Source: Clostridia bacterium (lineage in GTDB: Bacteria > Bacillota > Clostridia > Oscillospirales > Acutalibacteraceae). Taken from it: a DNA stretch of 46,897 nt. The notes beneath the pieces are model-generated. The model did no database searches and was not told where the DNA came from. It saw only the letters and a list, made by a program, of their open reading frames with translations. Position numbers and translations under genes: made by a program. Each line of letters begins with the position of its first letter. The stretch's first letter is position 1. Location of the stretch: assembly GCA_017518415.1 (NCBI GenBank), contig JAFWVC010000095.1:1-46897 (forward strand). Direction: 5' to 3'. Of the stretch, positions 7,792 through 15,701 are shown one piece after another.

Positions 7792-8973
7792 TCAACTCAT
7801 CCGATATTCCACATTGGCCACGACGCAGAGCGTCGGGTCCTGCTTTTGCAGTTCCTGCTGAATCCGGCGTGGCAGGTCTGCCCCGCCGCTGAACCCGAAC
7901 GGGATCTCGATATCAAAAATCAGGTTGGTGTGCGTATCCCCGAACACAACGCGGAAGTCGTGCAGACTCAGGCGCGGATCGATCTGCAAAAGCGCCTGCT
8001 GCGCAGCCGACCGCAGGGCCGGGATACGCTCGTCGTCGGTATCGATCGGATCCATATGGATGCAGGCGACCACATGGAACCGCTCCATCAGTTTTTGCTC
8101 GATCTGGTCAATGCGGTCGTGACTGACCAAAATGTCGGCCGAGCTGGGCACCTCGGCATGCAGCGACACAATCCGGCGGCCGGGGCCGTAATCGTGCACG
8201 ATCAGGTCATGGATACCGAGCACGCCGTCGGTCTCCAGCACCAGGCGGCGAATACCCTCGGTCAGTTCCGGGTCGGGCGCCTGACCGAGCAGCGGCGAAA
8301 TGGCTTTGCGGATGATATTGAAGCCGGACCACAGCACGAACACCGCGACCAGCAGCCCCATATATCCGTCCAGCCGCCAGCCGGTGCGCCATTCCACCAC
8401 GGCGGAGACCAGCACGGCCAGCGTACAGATGATGTCATTGCGGCTGTCGGCAAAGGCGGCCATCAGCGTCTGCGAGCGGATGGCGCGGCCGATACCGCGA
8501 TAGAACAGCGCCATCCACAGCTTGACGAGGATCGACAAAACCAGCGCCAGCGCGGTTACCCAGGTAAACACCGACGCAGCCGGATGCAGGATCTTGTCCA
8601 GCGCGCTTTTGATCAATTCATACCCGGCCATGATGATCATCACAGCCACAAGCATCGTCGAAAGATATTCTACCCGGCCGTGCCCGAAAGGATGCTCCTG
8701 ATCCGGCGGGGCGGCAGCCATCTTGAAACCGATCAGCGTCACCAGCGAAGAACCCGCGTCGGACAGATTGTTCAGGCCGTCCGCCATGACGGACACGCTC
8801 GACGCCAGCAAGCCCACCGTGATTTTCACGGCAAAAAGCAAAAAGTTGGCGGCCAACCCGCCCAAACCGGCGGTTTTGCCGCAATATTCGCGCAGTTGTA
8901 CTTCCTGTTCGCGCACGTCGTCGGTCCGGGCGGCGATGCGGGCCCGGGCGTGATCGATCAGTTTTTGCGTCAT
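7792..8973 (-). CDS. Cation diffusion facilitator (CDF) family metal transporter
   Basis: This 393-residue inner-membrane antiporter has the CDF core: ADGLNNLSDAGSS in TM2, the HPFGHGR loop, ADSRND in TM5, and a long cytoplasmic C-terminal region of two small alpha/beta domains where most family members have one. Aligned to E. coli YiiP, the transport site would read N-D in TM2 and D-D in TM5. That NDDD pattern is associated with manganese rather than zinc exporters; this specificity is inference. The ATG follows GGGGAG at six bases. The ATP-grasp gene immediately downstream shares the transcript. Confidence 0.92.
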   Translation of the reverse strand: MTQKLIDHARARIAARTDDVREQEVQLREYCGKTAGLGGLAANFLLFAVKITVGLLASSVSVMADGLNNLSDAGSSLVTLIGFKMAAAPPDQEHPFGHGRVEYLSTMLVAVMIIMAGYELIKSALDKILHPAASVFTWVTALALVLSILVKLWMALFYRGIGRAIRSQTLMAAFADSRNDIICTLAVLVSAVVEWRTGWRLDGYMGLLVAVFVLWSGFNIIRKAISPLLGQAPDPELTEGIRRLVLETDGVLGIHDLIVHDYGPGRRIVSLHAEVPSSADILVSHDRIDQIEQKLMERFHVVACIHMDPIDTDDERIPALRSAAQQALLQIDPRLSLHDFRVVFGDTHTNLIFDIEIPFGFSGGADLPRRIQQELQKQDPTLCVVANVEYRMS

Positions 8974-9069
8974 AGCGGTCTCCCCTTTTGGTTTGCACGG
9001 ATATGCCGTGGTATACGATTTTATTCTACTCTGTTTTTTTGCATTTGTCCATCTTTTTCCGCAGAAACA

Positions 9070-9099
9070 TTGACACGGACAGCCGCCGTGGGGTATGAT
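9070..9099 (+). promoter_or_regulatory. Sigma-A promoter of tlyA
   Basis: TTGACA (9070-9075) and TATGAT (9094-9099) are 18 bases apart, about 20-30 bases ahead of the tlyA reading frame, leaving a very short leader. Confidence 0.75.
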
Positions 9100-9140
9100 A
9101 GATAAAACGATACCGAAATGAGGCGAGTATCATTCTTCGA

Positions 9141-9932
9141 TTGGACGAACTGGTCGCACAGACTTATCAGTTATCGACGCAGCAGGCCGCCGCGCTGATC
9201 ATGGCCGGGCGGGTGCGCGTCCACGGTCTGCCGGCCGACAAGCCGGGCATGCCGGTCTCTGCCGACGCCCCCGTTATCCTATTGGAAAAACCGCGCAAAT
9301 ATGCCAGCCGCTCCGGCTATAAGCTGGAAAAGGCGCTGCGGCACTTTCGGGCCGACGTGACCGGCCGCACGGTATGCGACATCGGTGCGAGCAACGGCGG
9401 GTTTACCGACTGCCTGCTGGCGCACGGGGCCGCGCACGTATTTGCCGTGGACGTGGCCTACGGCATCCTGGCGTGGGAACTGCGCAACGACGAGAGGGTC
9501 ACCGTGATGGAGCGCACCAACGCCCGGCGTCTGACGCCGGATATGCTGGGCGCGCCGGTGGACGTCGTGACGGCGGACGTATCCTTTATCTCGCTGAAAA
9601 AAATCTTTCCGGCGATCGACGCGATCCTGAAGCCGGAAGGCGTTTGTCTGTGCCTGATCAAGCCGCAGTTTGAAGCCGCGCCCCGCCAGCTGGGCAAAAA
9701 CGGCGTACTAAAAGACCCGGCCGACCTGCCGCCGCTGCTGTGCAGCCTGTTTGCCTGCGCGGCGGAAAACCGGCTGTACCTGCACGGGCTGACCGTCTCC
9801 CCCATCCACGGCACCAACGGCAACGTGGAATACCTGGCTTATTTTTCAAGGCAGGCAGGCCTTTCCGCCGAGGAAACGGACGCCGCGATCGCGCAGGCGA
9901 TCGCCGAGCCGCCCGACGAAGACCGAACGTAA
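9141..9932 (+). CDS. tlyA: TlyA family rRNA 2'-O-methyltransferase (S4 domain)
   Basis: The protein has an N-terminal S4 RNA-binding domain (to about residue 60, ending in the KYASRSGYKLEKAL linker) and an FtsJ-like SAM methyltransferase domain. CDIGASNGGFTDCLL is the SAM loop and TADVSFISL and LIKPQFE are later motifs. TlyA methylates cytidines of 16S/23S rRNA. The start is unusual. Family proteins begin MRLDE; here RLDE is encoded from 9138, but no ATG or GTG precedes it in frame. TTG at 9141 is the nearest standard start but is 17 bases from the only Shine-Dalgarno (GAGG, 9120-9123). ATT at 9132 has ideal spacing and would restore the family N-terminus. Confidence 0.92.
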   Translation: MDELVAQTYQLSTQQAAALIMAGRVRVHGLPADKPGMPVSADAPVILLEKPRKYASRSGYKLEKALRHFRADVTGRTVCDIGASNGGFTDCLLAHGAAHVFAVDVAYGILAWELRNDERVTVMERTNARRLTPDMLGAPVDVVTADVSFISLKKIFPAIDAILKPEGVCLCLIKPQFEAAPRQLGKNGVLKDPADLPPLLCSLFACAAENRLYLHGLTVSPIHGTNGNVEYLAYFSRQAGLSAEETDAAIAQAIAEPPDEDRT

Positions 9933-9975
9933 AAAAATACCGCGAGGCGGTCCGAACGGGCCGCCTCGTTTACTT
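9933..9975. terminator. Bidirectional terminator between tlyA and the beta-helix lipoprotein
   Basis: CGAGGCGG (9943-9950) pairs with CCGCCTCG (9961-9968), with an inner CCG/CGG extension. An A-run precedes and a T-rich tail follows, serving both converging genes. Confidence 0.75.
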
Positions 9976-9988
9976 GTTTATATGGCTG

Positions 9989-11533
9989 TTACAGCGTTGC
10001 CTTGCCTTCGACGCTCTCCCGGAAGCCGACGTCCCTGGCAACCAGCGCGCGGATGGCGCTGTGGGCGCCGATCTGCCGCACGCAGGTACCGGAAGCGGTA
10101 ATCGTCGCACCGGTAATGACGTTGCCGTCGCTGCGGCCGGTCTCCACATATCCGTCGCCGCCGTTACGGTCGATGACCAGGTTGCTGATCTGCACGTTGT
10201 TGCAGTCTTCGAGCATCAATCCTTCGACAAAGTTGAACTCAACCATCAGGCTGCTGAACGTCAGGTTACTGCACCCTTTCAGATGCATGCCGGGCCCCGG
10301 ATCGCGCACGGTGGTGGCGCCGTAGATGCCGTTGGCCTTGATGTTCTCAAAGGTAGAATCGGTGACGTTTTCAAACAGGAAAGCGCCCGTCTCGTACAGA
10401 GAACTGATCCAGTTGATGATGCGGAAATTGCTGCAATCCTGCAAAATCATACTGTAACCGTTGACGTGGTCCACCATGCAGCGCTCGGCAAGCACGTCGC
10501 GGCAGTTCCTCATAATAAACCCGTGGCCGCCGCTGCCGGTACCCAGGCCGCCGGCGGTATCCATATTGCGCATGCGGACTTTTTCCGCGTTTTCGATGAT
10601 CAGCAGCGGCTGGTTGGTGTTGACGCCCACGTTGTTGATCAGGATATCTTCGATGACAAGGCCGGAAGTGCATCGGTTGAGCCGGATGCCCACGCCGGTA
10701 TTGTAATCGCTGCGCACCGTGTCGATAACCAGGTCTGTGATGACGTGCGCCGCCTCTGCATTATCGCCGATCCAGTTGGCAATCTGGAAGCCGTACAGGT
10801 TTTCCAGCCGGATGCCGGACAGGTCCCGCTCGGCGCTGTCAAGATAGAAGACGACGCCTTTCGGCCGACCGTTGCCCACAACGGAAAGGTTGCGCAGCGT
10901 CACTCCGCCGGAGGCAATGGTAAACATCTGCTCGCTGCGCGCTTCCATATACAGCTTTGCCTGCAGATCCCCTATCCCCTCGACGGTGACGGGCCGCGTG
11001 ATGCGGATGCCGCCCAGCGTATGTGCCCCGGCAAAGGAGGTCAGGTACACGGTATCCAGCAGATCCACCGCTTGCTGTACGGCGGCGCTGTCATCCTCGT
11101 TATGGCCGGCGGCGCCAAACCATTCGGCGTACCCGGCGCCCTCGATATGGCCGGCCAGGGCGCCCTCGCCGTCAAAAATGCGCGCGGCGGCCGCCTCTAT
11201 TTTTCCTTGCAGGGTCAGCGTCGCACCGGCCGCCACGACCAGCACGGCCTGCGCCTCAAACCGCAGCGTCACGCCCGCCGGTACCGTCACGTCGCCCGCC
11301 AGCAGATACCGGCCCTGCGGCAGCAGCACCACGCCCTTGCCGTTTGCCTGCTGCAACGCCTGTTCCAACGCGGGGCGGTCGTCCGTCACGCCGTCGCCTT
11401 TGGCACCGCAGGCCGTCAACCGGATCTCAACCGGCGTTTTTGCGCCGCCGGACGGACCGCCGCAGGCGGGTATGAGGGCAGCCGTGAGCAGCACGGCCAT
11501 CAGCCACGCGGTATGTTTATAAAACTTTTTCAT
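9989..11533 (-). CDS. Right-handed parallel beta-helix lipoprotein (pectate-lyase-3-like)
   Basis: The 514-residue protein has a lipoprotein signal (IPAC lipobox, lipidated Cys at about 24). The mature part opens with ACGAKGDGVTDD, the hallmark of the pectate_lyase_3/tailspike-type beta-helix fold. After it come many short repeats rich in N, V, I and G, such as LENLYGF, ITDLVIDTV and VQISNLVIDRNGGDG, each about one coil long. Such helices bind or cut polysaccharides, but catalytic residues differ between families and I cannot name them here. It is the last gene of the LacI-led operon and a diverged paralogue of the upstream lipoprotein (same order: GDGVTDD, EGxG, WFGA, IEGxG). Confidence 0.85.
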   Translation of the reverse strand: MKKFYKHTAWLMAVLLTAALIPACGGPSGGAKTPVEIRLTACGAKGDGVTDDRPALEQALQQANGKGVVLLPQGRYLLAGDVTVPAGVTLRFEAQAVLVVAAGATLTLQGKIEAAAARIFDGEGALAGHIEGAGYAEWFGAAGHNEDDSAAVQQAVDLLDTVYLTSFAGAHTLGGIRITRPVTVEGIGDLQAKLYMEARSEQMFTIASGGVTLRNLSVVGNGRPKGVVFYLDSAERDLSGIRLENLYGFQIANWIGDNAEAAHVITDLVIDTVRSDYNTGVGIRLNRCTSGLVIEDILINNVGVNTNQPLLIIENAEKVRMRNMDTAGGLGTGSGGHGFIMRNCRDVLAERCMVDHVNGYSMILQDCSNFRIINWISSLYETGAFLFENVTDSTFENIKANGIYGATTVRDPGPGMHLKGCSNLTFSSLMVEFNFVEGLMLEDCNNVQISNLVIDRNGGDGYVETGRSDGNVITGATITASGTCVRQIGAHSAIRALVARDVGFRESVEGKATL

Positions 11534-11537
11534 GGCC

Positions 11538-13031
11538 TCAACCCTCCATATAGCCGCTGCCCTGCCCGGCGATGCGGTAGGGGCCGTCCCGGTCCTGCGT
11601 GCTGTGAATACCGACGAAGATGTTGTTTTCGCAGCCGGTCTCCTCTTCCAGGCCGTAACCGGCGTTACCGGAGGTCGTCAGCCCGGTGAAGGCACTGTTC
11701 GTCACCGTTTGCAGCAGTACGCCGCTGCCGGTATGATGGCCGCTGACGGAGCTGTCCTGCAACTGCATCATAGTACAATCCCTCATGACGATACCGCAGT
11801 CCCGGACGGTAACGCGCAGGATCTGCACGCTGTCGCTGCCGGCGAAGTAGATGCCGCCGGTATTTTCACACGTAATGTCGGTAAAATACCCGTGATTGAT
11901 GCCGCGATTGGCCGAGAAAGCCCGGCCGGAGAGGTTTTTCATCGTGCATTGCTCGAACCACATGGCGGCGCAGTTCCTGATCTCCACCCCGTGCGCCTTT
12001 GACGAGCCGTCCGGATCGCCGGTGATATCCATCCCCTTGACGATCATGCCGGCGTTGTTGCGCACGGCTACAGCCGGGAAGTCCAGCTCGATGCCGTGCT
12101 TCTGCCGGGAAGCGGAATAGTCGATCTTCACGTCCGTATAGAAGATGAAACCCCACATCTGGTACAGGTCGAGCGCGGTGCCGCGCCCGTCCCGGCAGAC
12201 GACGTCCTCAAACGAGGTGGTAATGACCATATTGGTGCTGTCCGAGTCCCGGATGACGCAGAATGCATCGGTCGCCTCGATACTGTAGACGCGGGTGCGC
12301 TCGATGGTCTGGCCAAAGGTATTGAAGTACAGGCAGGTCGCCTCGGGCGCCGCCGCCATATCAAAGGCCAGATACCCGATATCCAGATGCCCGTTTTCGA
12401 TGGTGAGCATGTTCTGCGTGCCGGCCTTGCCGATCAGGCGGGCCTTTTGGCCGCCGCGGCCCTCGATCCGGCCGCCCTTGGTAATGCGGACGCCGGAAAG
12501 GACGTAACCGGTGCGGTCGGCCGGAATCTCTATCTGTCGGAACACCGAGATCGCCGACTGAAAGGCCATAGTGTCATCCGTCACGCCGTCGCCCGTCGCG
12601 CCGAACCAAACGGGGTTGCCCACCGCCTGCTGCGGCTCGCCGTACACGTACCCTTCCCCGCCGAAAACGGTTTGGTCCCCGGCTCGCACGCTGCCGTTGA
12701 GCGTCAGCGACGCTTTTTTGTCGATGACGATCATGGCGTCCGGCGCAAAAAGCAGTTCCACTGTGCCGGGCACGGTGATATCGGCGCTCAGGCGGTAGCG
12801 GCCGGCTGTGAAGTACACGGTGCCCCCGTCCTGCACGGCCTGCAAGGCGGCGATCAGTGCCTGCGTATCATCCGTCGTCCCGTCGCCCGCCGCACCGAAG
12901 GAACGCACGTCCGGCACGGCGGAAGTATAGGACGGAGCGTCCTCCGGCAGCTCGCTGCGGCCGGAACAACCCGGCACGCAGCCGCACAGCAGCAGGGCCG
13001 CACACATCAATACTGCACACGGTTTTTTCAT
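11538..13031 (-). CDS. Second parallel beta-helix lipoprotein
   Basis: This is a 497-residue paralogue of the following gene. It has an LCGC lipobox with the lipidated cysteine at about 18, then two tandem GDGxTDD beta-helix caps: FGAAGDGTTDD and, after about 100 residues, WFGATGDGVTDD. A series of beta-helix coils follows to the C-terminus. The second cap introducing the main helix resembles phage tailspike and polysaccharide-lyase architecture. The ATG at 13031 has GGGGTGG five bases upstream; a GTG three codons earlier is possible. It starts 13 bases after the membrane-anchored protein ends and stops four bases before the next lipoprotein begins, so the two are probably made in linked amounts. 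Confidence 0.85.
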   Translation of the reverse strand: MKKPCAVLMCAALLLCGCVPGCSGRSELPEDAPSYTSAVPDVRSFGAAGDGTTDDTQALIAALQAVQDGGTVYFTAGRYRLSADITVPGTVELLFAPDAMIVIDKKASLTLNGSVRAGDQTVFGGEGYVYGEPQQAVGNPVWFGATGDGVTDDTMAFQSAISVFRQIEIPADRTGYVLSGVRITKGGRIEGRGGQKARLIGKAGTQNMLTIENGHLDIGYLAFDMAAAPEATCLYFNTFGQTIERTRVYSIEATDAFCVIRDSDSTNMVITTSFEDVVCRDGRGTALDLYQMWGFIFYTDVKIDYSASRQKHGIELDFPAVAVRNNAGMIVKGMDITGDPDGSSKAHGVEIRNCAAMWFEQCTMKNLSGRAFSANRGINHGYFTDITCENTGGIYFAGSDSVQILRVTVRDCGIVMRDCTMMQLQDSSVSGHHTGSGVLLQTVTNSAFTGLTTSGNAGYGLEEETGCENNIFVGIHSTQDRDGPYRIAGQGSGYMEG

Positions 13032-13044
13032 CTTTGCCACCCCG

Positions 13045-14427
13045 TTATTTTTTACGCAGCCGCAGGACCACTACCACGACCACCGCCGCCGCGACCACAC
13101 ACGCGGCCACGATACCGACCACAATCCACGGGAAACCGTTGGATTCGGCCGGCGTGGCGGACGTCGGTGCCGTCGTCGGCGCCGTCGGCGTGGTGCCGGG
13201 ATCCGCCGTCGGGTCCGTTGTGTTTTCAGAGGGCTGCGTGGCGAAGGCGTCCTCGTTATAATTGAACAGGAAGGCCTGCTTGACTTGCAGCGGCTCATAG
13301 GTGCTGCCGTCGGTGCGCAGGAAGCGGATACCGAGGATGATGGCTACCAGGTCGCTCTTGCTGTCGGGATTGTCCTCGTCGATGCAGTTGTCGATCGCGG
13401 CCTTCTGGTTAAAGGTTTGCAGGCCGGCGAAGGTGTGCGCCCGGCGGTCCCCGCCGAAGTCGTTATACGTGGCGGCTATCGTGGGAACCACGTTTTCGAA
13501 GAAGGTGAACATATAGATCAGCGGGCCTTCGTCGTTACGGCCCTCGTTGCCGAACTCGATGGCCAGATACGGCGTTTTTTCCAGCTGCTCGTACGGGACG
13601 ACCCAGGCGACGTTGGTGCAGTCCTCCTTGGTATCGGGCGAGCGCTCCATGGTAAAGCCGCGATGATCCTCCGTCGGGACGACCTTCACGCCGTTGGCGC
13701 CCAGATCCCAACCGAGATCATACTGGCTGTCCTCATAGGCCAGCAGGTCGTACCGTTCCGTTTTGCTCATATCGCCGACCGGCACGTCCGGCAGACGGGG
13801 CGGAGCCGGCGGTTCGCCGTAGCCCTCCTGCGCCTGGGGCACGTTGGAGAGGTACACCTCGTTGACCTCGACCGGGCCCCAGGTATCCGGCGATTCGTCC
13901 TTGTTCACGCAGATGTACAGCGCGATCAGCAGCTTCTGGCCCATATACCCGCTCAGGTAATTCTCATTGACCTCCATCAGGTCCACCATATTGGTACCAG
14001 TCATTTCCTTGACCGGCTTCCAGCTGAAATAGTGGTGCACACCGGCACTGGGATTATCGATCCACCACAGGGCCAGCGTAATGTACATGCCCTCCGCCCC
14101 GGAGCCGGTTTGCTCCGGAAAATCGAGGAACAGGTACCGGTACTGTTTGAGCCAATCCTTACTGATGGCCCAGCCGATATCGTCCCACTGCCGGAAGTCG
14201 TAATCGATCAGTTCCAGCGTGCAACCCATTTTATCGGGGTACGGTTTGCAGGTGATGTTGACTTCTTTGTAGAAGTTCTGTTCCAGATCCTGCACCGCCA
14301 AAGGCGACAGCGTGATCTTGACCGGCGTCTCCTCCTTGGCGGCGGCCGCCGGGCAGAACAGCCCGATCAGCAGCAGCAGGCAAAGCAGGCAGACGGTTCC
14401 TTTGCGCAGAGTTCGTGCTTTCAACAT
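13045..14427 (-). CDS. Secreted, membrane-anchored surface protein of unknown function
   Basis: I do not recognise a family. The 460-residue protein has an N-terminal signal peptide (to about 30, cleavage after PAAAA). A predicted beta-rich ectodomain of about 370 residues seems to hold two similar units, each with aromatic-rich segments (DIGWAISKDWLKQYRYLFLD; TNVAWVVPYEQLEKTPYLAIE). Then come a Thr/Pro-rich linker, one membrane helix and the basic end RLRKK. The paired ectodomain units recall carbohydrate-binding jelly rolls, which is inference. It lies between the LacI regulator and two beta-helix lipoproteins in one operon, so a role in recognising the same extracellular glycan is plausible. 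A good AGGAGGG precedes the ATG. Confidence 0.8.
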   Translation of the reverse strand: MLKARTLRKGTVCLLCLLLLIGLFCPAAAAKEETPVKITLSPLAVQDLEQNFYKEVNITCKPYPDKMGCTLELIDYDFRQWDDIGWAISKDWLKQYRYLFLDFPEQTGSGAEGMYITLALWWIDNPSAGVHHYFSWKPVKEMTGTNMVDLMEVNENYLSGYMGQKLLIALYICVNKDESPDTWGPVEVNEVYLSNVPQAQEGYGEPPAPPRLPDVPVGDMSKTERYDLLAYEDSQYDLGWDLGANGVKVVPTEDHRGFTMERSPDTKEDCTNVAWVVPYEQLEKTPYLAIEFGNEGRNDEGPLIYMFTFFENVVPTIAATYNDFGGDRRAHTFAGLQTFNQKAAIDNCIDEDNPDSKSDLVAIILGIRFLRTDGSTYEPLQVKQAFLFNYNEDAFATQPSENTTDPTADPGTTPTAPTTAPTSATPAESNGFPWIVVGIVAACVVAAAVVVVVVLRLRKK

Positions 14428-14442
14428 GACAAAGCCCTCCTT

Positions 14443-15513
14443 TTACGTTTGTGAATATACTGTTGACGAAGCCGGAGCGCACACGTCGCGGACCGACGCG
14501 CGTTCTTCCAGCAGTATGTCCATCTCTATACAGCGGGTGTTGCGCTGCGGATCGCGCAGGCGGGCCAGCAGCAGGCGGGCCGCTTCCACGCCGATCTCGT
14601 ACTTGGGCACGCTGATGGTGGTCAGCGGCGGCAAGACCAGAGTGCTCTTCTCCGCATTGTCAAAACCGATGACCGAAAGATCGTCCGGAATGCGCAGGCC
14701 CCATTGGTCGCACAGCCGGTACATGTAAAACGCGATGCCGTCGTTCGCACACATCAGGGCCGTGGGCCGGCCCGGCCCGGAAAGGAGCCGATGCATCTGC
14801 TCCTCATCCACGCTCATGGTGCCGAGATGCGCCGTCGTACGGACCAGGTGCTGCTGATCGGCCGGGACGCCGTGCTTCTGCATACAGTCACAGAAGCCGC
14901 GGTACCGCTCCGCAAAGCCGAAAGAATAGTCCGGGTCGCCGACAAAGGCGACGGAAGTATGCCCGCGGCTGATGAGATAATTTGCTGCGGTATAGCCGCC
15001 CTGATAGTTGTTCATCGTCACGCGGTCCGCCTTCAATTGCAGGTACAGCGTGTCCACCATCACGACGGGGATGCCGCCGGACAGCAGCGCCGCCACGTTG
15101 GACAGCGAAAGCTGGCCGATGATGAAGATGCCGTCCGCCCGGATGCGGCTGATATTCAGCGGCAGTTCCTGCCCGCCGATGCTTTCGACCGTCGTCAGAA
15201 AGGAAGTCAGCCCCCGCCGGCCGAGTTCCTGCTCGATACCGTAGACGAGCTGGCGGTGAAAGTTTTCATCCAGCAGGTCGTTATGAGTCACCACAATGCT
15301 GAAGCACTGGCGGAGGCCCGCTTTTTTGCCATGCCGGACATGCGGACCGACGTAGCCGCGGCTCATCGCCTCCAGCCGGATTTTGGCACGGGTCTTCTCG
15401 CTTACGCCGTATTTGCCGTTGAGCGCCCGGGAAACCGCCGTGCTGGAACAGCCGACCGCATCCGCCAGGTCCTTAATAGTCACTTTTGCGGCCTTTTTTG
15501 CAGATTTTTTCAC
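14443..15513 (-). CDS. LacI/PurR family transcriptional regulator
   Basis: The 356-residue protein has the LacI helix-turn-helix at about 11-35 (VTIKDLADAVGCSSTAVSRALNG), the hinge helix, and a periplasmic-binding-protein-like effector domain ending in the DDLSVIGFDNAE and LTTISVPKYEIG motifs. It is the first gene of the leftward operon that includes the surface protein and both beta-helix lipoproteins, so it probably controls them and itself in response to a sugar. The start is GTG with AAAGGAGG eight bases upstream. An 8-bp palindrome with a central CG (TTGCGCAA, 15573-15580) lies just upstream of its -35 box and is a possible operator. Confidence 0.94.
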   Translation of the reverse strand: MKKSAKKAAKVTIKDLADAVGCSSTAVSRALNGKYGVSEKTRAKIRLEAMSRGYVGPHVRHGKKAGLRQCFSIVVTHNDLLDENFHRQLVYGIEQELGRRGLTSFLTTVESIGGQELPLNISRIRADGIFIIGQLSLSNVAALLSGGIPVVMVDTLYLQLKADRVTMNNYQGGYTAANYLISRGHTSVAFVGDPDYSFGFAERYRGFCDCMQKHGVPADQQHLVRTTAHLGTMSVDEEQMHRLLSGPGRPTALMCANDGIAFYMYRLCDQWGLRIPDDLSVIGFDNAEKSTLVLPPLTTISVPKYEIGVEAARLLLARLRDPQRNTRCIEMDILLEERASVRDVCAPASSTVYSQT

Positions 15514-15536
15514 GCCGACGTCCTCCTTTCAATTTT

Positions 15537-15565
15537 ATTGTACGGATACTTTTAAAATAAATCAA
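15537..15565 (-). promoter_or_regulatory. Sigma-A promoter of the LacI/beta-helix operon
   Basis: On the minus strand TTGATT (15560-15565) and TACAAT (15537-15542) are 17 bases apart, directly ahead of the AAAGGAGG of the LacI-type gene. The candidate operator palindrome TTGCGCAA at 15573-15580 touches its upstream edge. Confidence 0.7.
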
Positions 15566-15639
15566 CGCTTTTTTGCGCAAGTTTTTCGAGGTCATTCGCA
15601 ATTTTTTAAAAAAGGCATCGGCAGGAACGCCGCTTGCGC

Positions 15640-15668
15640 TTGCAAGGGGCGGCCCTCTGTGCTATACT
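15640..15668 (+). promoter_or_regulatory. Sigma-A promoter of the cysteine synthase gene
   Basis: TTGCAA (15640-15645) and TATACT (15663-15668) are separated by 17 bases, 33 bases ahead of the cysK ATG. No T-box or S-box leader is present in the short UTR. Confidence 0.7.
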
Positions 15669-15701
15669 GGTGCCGATATGCACGCGAAGGAGTCTGATCC
15701 G

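Noticed and set aside
6850..9105. A rightward 751-codon frame opposite the ATP-grasp and CDF genes
   Set aside because: Antisense shadow; both leftward genes have clear motifs and ribosome sites.
13045..13300. Tandem repeat in the Thr/Pro-rich linker of the surface protein
   Set aside because: Low-complexity composition without a fixed repeat unit; the same holds for the Thr/Pro/Glu tail of the S41-like protein.
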